From Leucobacter sp. (lineage in GTDB: Bacteria; Actinomycetota; Actinomycetes; Actinomycetales; Microbacteriaceae), in NCBI GenBank assembly GCA_017990305.1, contig JAGNOB010000109.1, positions 1 through 6,474 of the forward strand: a stretch of DNA of 6,474 nucleotides, in the 5' to 3' direction. The notes below the pieces were generated by a model. That model did no database searches. It saw only the letters and a program-made list of their open reading frames with translations, and was not told the DNA's origin. The position numbers and the translations under genes are program-made. Shown here piece after piece: positions 4,946 to 6,474 of the stretch; the first letter of the stretch is position 1; every line of letters begins with the position of its first letter.

Positions 4946-6067
4946 ATGGCAGCACCAAAGGACCGCGAGAAGGCACTCGAATCGGCACTCGCCCTCATTG
5001 ATCGGCAGTTCGGCAAAGGCGCAGTCATGCGCATGGGCAGCCAGGAGCGGCAGGCTGTTGAGGTGATTCCGACAGGTTCGGTCGCACTCGACGTTGCGCT
5101 CGGCATAGGTGGCCTGCCCCGCGGCCGCATCGTTGAGATTTACGGCCCGGAGTCCTCGGGTAAGACCACCCTGACGCTGCACGCTATCGCGAACGCGCAG
5201 CGCGCCGGTGGTATTGCAGCCTTCATTGACGCGGAGCACGCGCTTGATCCCGAATACGCGAAGAAGCTCGGCGTCGACATCGACGCGCTACTTGTGGCCC
5301 AGCCCGACACGGGCGAGCAGGCACTTGAGATCGCTGACATGCTGATTCGCTCCGGCTCGGTAGACCTGGTTGTCATCGACTCGGTCGCAGCGCTCGTGCC
5401 AAAGGCAGAAATCGACGGCGATATGGGTGACAGCCACGTCGGTCTCCAGGCGCGCCTCATGTCACAGGCGCTGCGCAAGATCACAGGTAGCCTGAGCTCG
5501 ACGAAGACAACCGCGATTTTCATTAACCAGCTGCGTGAGAAGATTGGCGTCTTCTTCGGCAGCCCAGAGACCACCTCCGGTGGTAAGGCGCTGAAGTTCT
5601 ACGCGTCAGTGCGACTCGATATCCGTCGCATCCAGACGCTCAAGGACGGCCAGGACGCGGTGGGTAACCGTACCCGCGTGAAGGTCGTGAAGAACAAGAT
5701 GGCCCCGCCCTTCAAGCAGGCCGAGTTTGACATTCTGTACGGAGTTGGCATCTCGCGTGAGGGCTCGCTCATCGACTACGGTGTCGAGCAGGGGCTCGTC
5801 AAGAAGAGCGGCGCCTGGTACACCTACGATGGCGACCAGCTGGGCCAGGGTATGGAGAACGCCCGCCGATACCTCATTGCGAACCCTGACACTGCGCTCG
5901 AGATTGAAGAGAAGATCCTCACCAAGCTCGGCGTCAATGGGCGCACTGAGGAAGTCCCGGCCGAGGCTGCAGAGACACCAGCCAAGGCTGACGCCCCCGC
6001 TAAGGGAGCTGCTGCGGCGAAGGCCGCAACGCCCGCGAAGGGCGAAGACCTCGCGGCAAGTGCGTAG
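4946..6067 (+). CDS. recA: Recombinase RecA
   Basis: ATP-dependent DNA strand-exchange protein and LexA co-protease, central to recombinational repair and the SOS response. At 373 residues it is slightly longer than E. coli RecA. Visible features: Walker A GPESSGKT at 67-74; the catalytic glutamate in FIDAEHALD (E97); Walker B LVVID at 141-145; NQLR at 194-197 followed by the DNA-binding loop L2 up to about residue 215 ([15 protein letters not shown]). The core is uninterrupted, so there is no intein, unlike the M. tuberculosis gene. The C-terminal tail from about residue 331 is low complexity: seven acidic residues mixed with four lysines and three PAK triplets (345-347, 351-353, 363-365), rather than a purely acidic tail. 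Upstream are a LexA box and a PafBC-type promoter; recX begins 2 bases after the stop, so the two are likely co-transcribed. Confidence 0.99.
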   Translation: MAAPKDREKALESALALIDRQFGKGAVMRMGSQERQAVEVIPTGSVALDVALGIGGLPRGRIVEIYGPESSGKTTLTLHAIANAQRAGGIAAFIDAEHALDPEYAKKLGVDIDALLVAQPDTGEQALEIADMLIRSGSVDLVVIDSVAALVPKAEIDGDMGDSHVGLQARLMSQALRKITGSLSSTKTTAIFINQLREKIGVFFGSPETTSGGKALKFYASVRLDIRRIQTLKDGQDAVGNRTRVKVVKNKMAPPFKQAEFDILYGVGISREGSLIDYGVEQGLVKKSGAWYTYDGDQLGQGMENARRYLIANPDTALEIEEKILTKLGVNGRTEEVPAEAAETPAKADAPAKGAAAAKAATPAKGEDLAASA

Positions 6068-6069
6068 CC

Positions 6070-6474
6070 ATGGCTGTTAGGTTTCTGCCTCCTCCCGAGG
6101 AGCGGCCAAAGCCGCAGCGGGAGGAGACAGGTGACCTCGCCGAGGTCATCGAGTTCCGGAGCAAGCTGCGCAGGCCCGAGCCGCAACAGGAATGGGCGGC
6201 TCCGCCCGCGACTGAGTCGGAGCCCACCGCTGCGTGGGCTCCGGCACCCATCGCCGATGCATCTAACCCCTCTGACGCTGACGGCGCTGCGGGAGTCGAT
6301 CTCGTAGAGCCAGAGCCTGCTGCACCTGCCAGTTGGCCGAGACTCATCGAGGCGCAATTCGGGCGCCCTGTGTTGCGGAGCACAACAGCCGAGGTGCCTG
6401 TCCGTGATCGACCCGACGCAGATGCGTCCGACGCGTCTCGTGAGCGTGATCCAGAACTGGGCCGCGTGCACCAC
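6070..6474 (+). CDS. recX: Probable recombination regulator RecX, N-terminal part only
   Basis: An open frame starts at ATG 6070, two bases after the recA stop, and runs with no stop to the window end (135 codons). It begins MAVRFLPPPEERPKPQ and contains AEVIEFRSKLRR, followed by a Pro/Ala/Glu/Asp-rich stretch with no predicted fold. The helical-repeat RecX core, which binds and inhibits RecA filaments, is not reached, so the call rests on position directly behind recA and on the style of actinobacterial RecX N-terminal extensions. The extension (at least about 130 residues) is long compared with the roughly 160-residue E. coli protein. No Shine-Dalgarno is evident, consistent with translational coupling to recA. 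A different small gene after recA is possible but less likely. Confidence 0.75.
   Translation, partial: MAVRFLPPPEERPKPQREETGDLAEVIEFRSKLRRPEPQQEWAAPPATESEPTAAWAPAPIADASNPSDADGAAGVDLVEPEPAAPASWPRLIEAQFGRPVLRSTTAEVPVRDRPDADASDASRERDPELGRVHH

Noticed and set aside
4946..6067. RecA intein, as in M. tuberculosis
   Set aside because: The core from Walker A through L2 is continuous with no inserted sequence.
5824..6474. Minus-strand open frame opposite the recA end and recX
   Set aside because: It overlaps the RecA C-terminus and the recX frame; its composition (Arg/Ser/Gly-rich) is what the reverse of Ala/Glu/Pro codons gives.
1..6474. A new defence, mobile or biosynthetic system
   Set aside because: Every gene belongs to a conserved actinobacterial core neighbourhood; no transposase, integrase, toxin-antitoxin pair, repeat array or tRNA-linked junction was seen.

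Overview
The window is an ordinary-looking stretch of a high-GC actinobacterial chromosome. All genes lie on the + strand in the order ftsK (5' end cut off), pgsA, cinA (C-terminal amidase type), a ClgR-type HTH regulator, a DUF3046 gene, recA, recX (3' end cut off). This order resembles the ftsK-pgsA-clgR ... DUF3046-recA-recX neighbourhood of mycobacteria and related actinobacteria. Protein style (the long FtsK linker, the FtsK C-terminus ending in [10 protein letters not shown], a stand-alone CinA amidase, a RecX with a long disordered N-terminus) suggests Microbacteriaceae, perhaps near Leucobacter. That family-level placement is from memory, not from a search. No mobile element, CRISPR array, rRNA or tRNA gene was seen.

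Layout: 1-2757 encodes the DNA translocase FtsK; 2758-2811 is a short gap with a probable leaderless promoter for pgsA; 2812-3417 is the membrane phosphatidyltransferase; cinA overlaps its end by 8 bases (3410-3967). The 176 bases before clgR (3968-4143) are dense in regulatory signals: a near-consensus HspR (HAIR) operator, a perfect sigma-R/sigma-H type promoter, a sigma-A-like -10 box, a 9-bp-arm palindrome and a strong Shine-Dalgarno. clgR (4144-4467) is followed 6 bases later by a DUF3046 gene (4474-4698). A 247-base gap then carries the control region of recA: a LexA box with one mismatch, a PafBC-type (RecA-NDp) promoter and leader hairpins. recA (4946-6067) is followed 2 bases later by recX (6070 to the window end).

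Together the genes cover chromosome segregation at division, anionic phospholipid synthesis, nucleotide salvage or repair, control of protein quality (the Clp regulon) and recombinational repair. No new multi-gene system is visible. The parts most worth a second look are regulatory: the apparent convergence of HspR and a thiol/heat-stress sigma factor on clgR, dual LexA plus PafBC control of recA, and an 11-bp-arm perfect palindrome buried in the DUF3046 coding region whose centre recurs in the recA leader.
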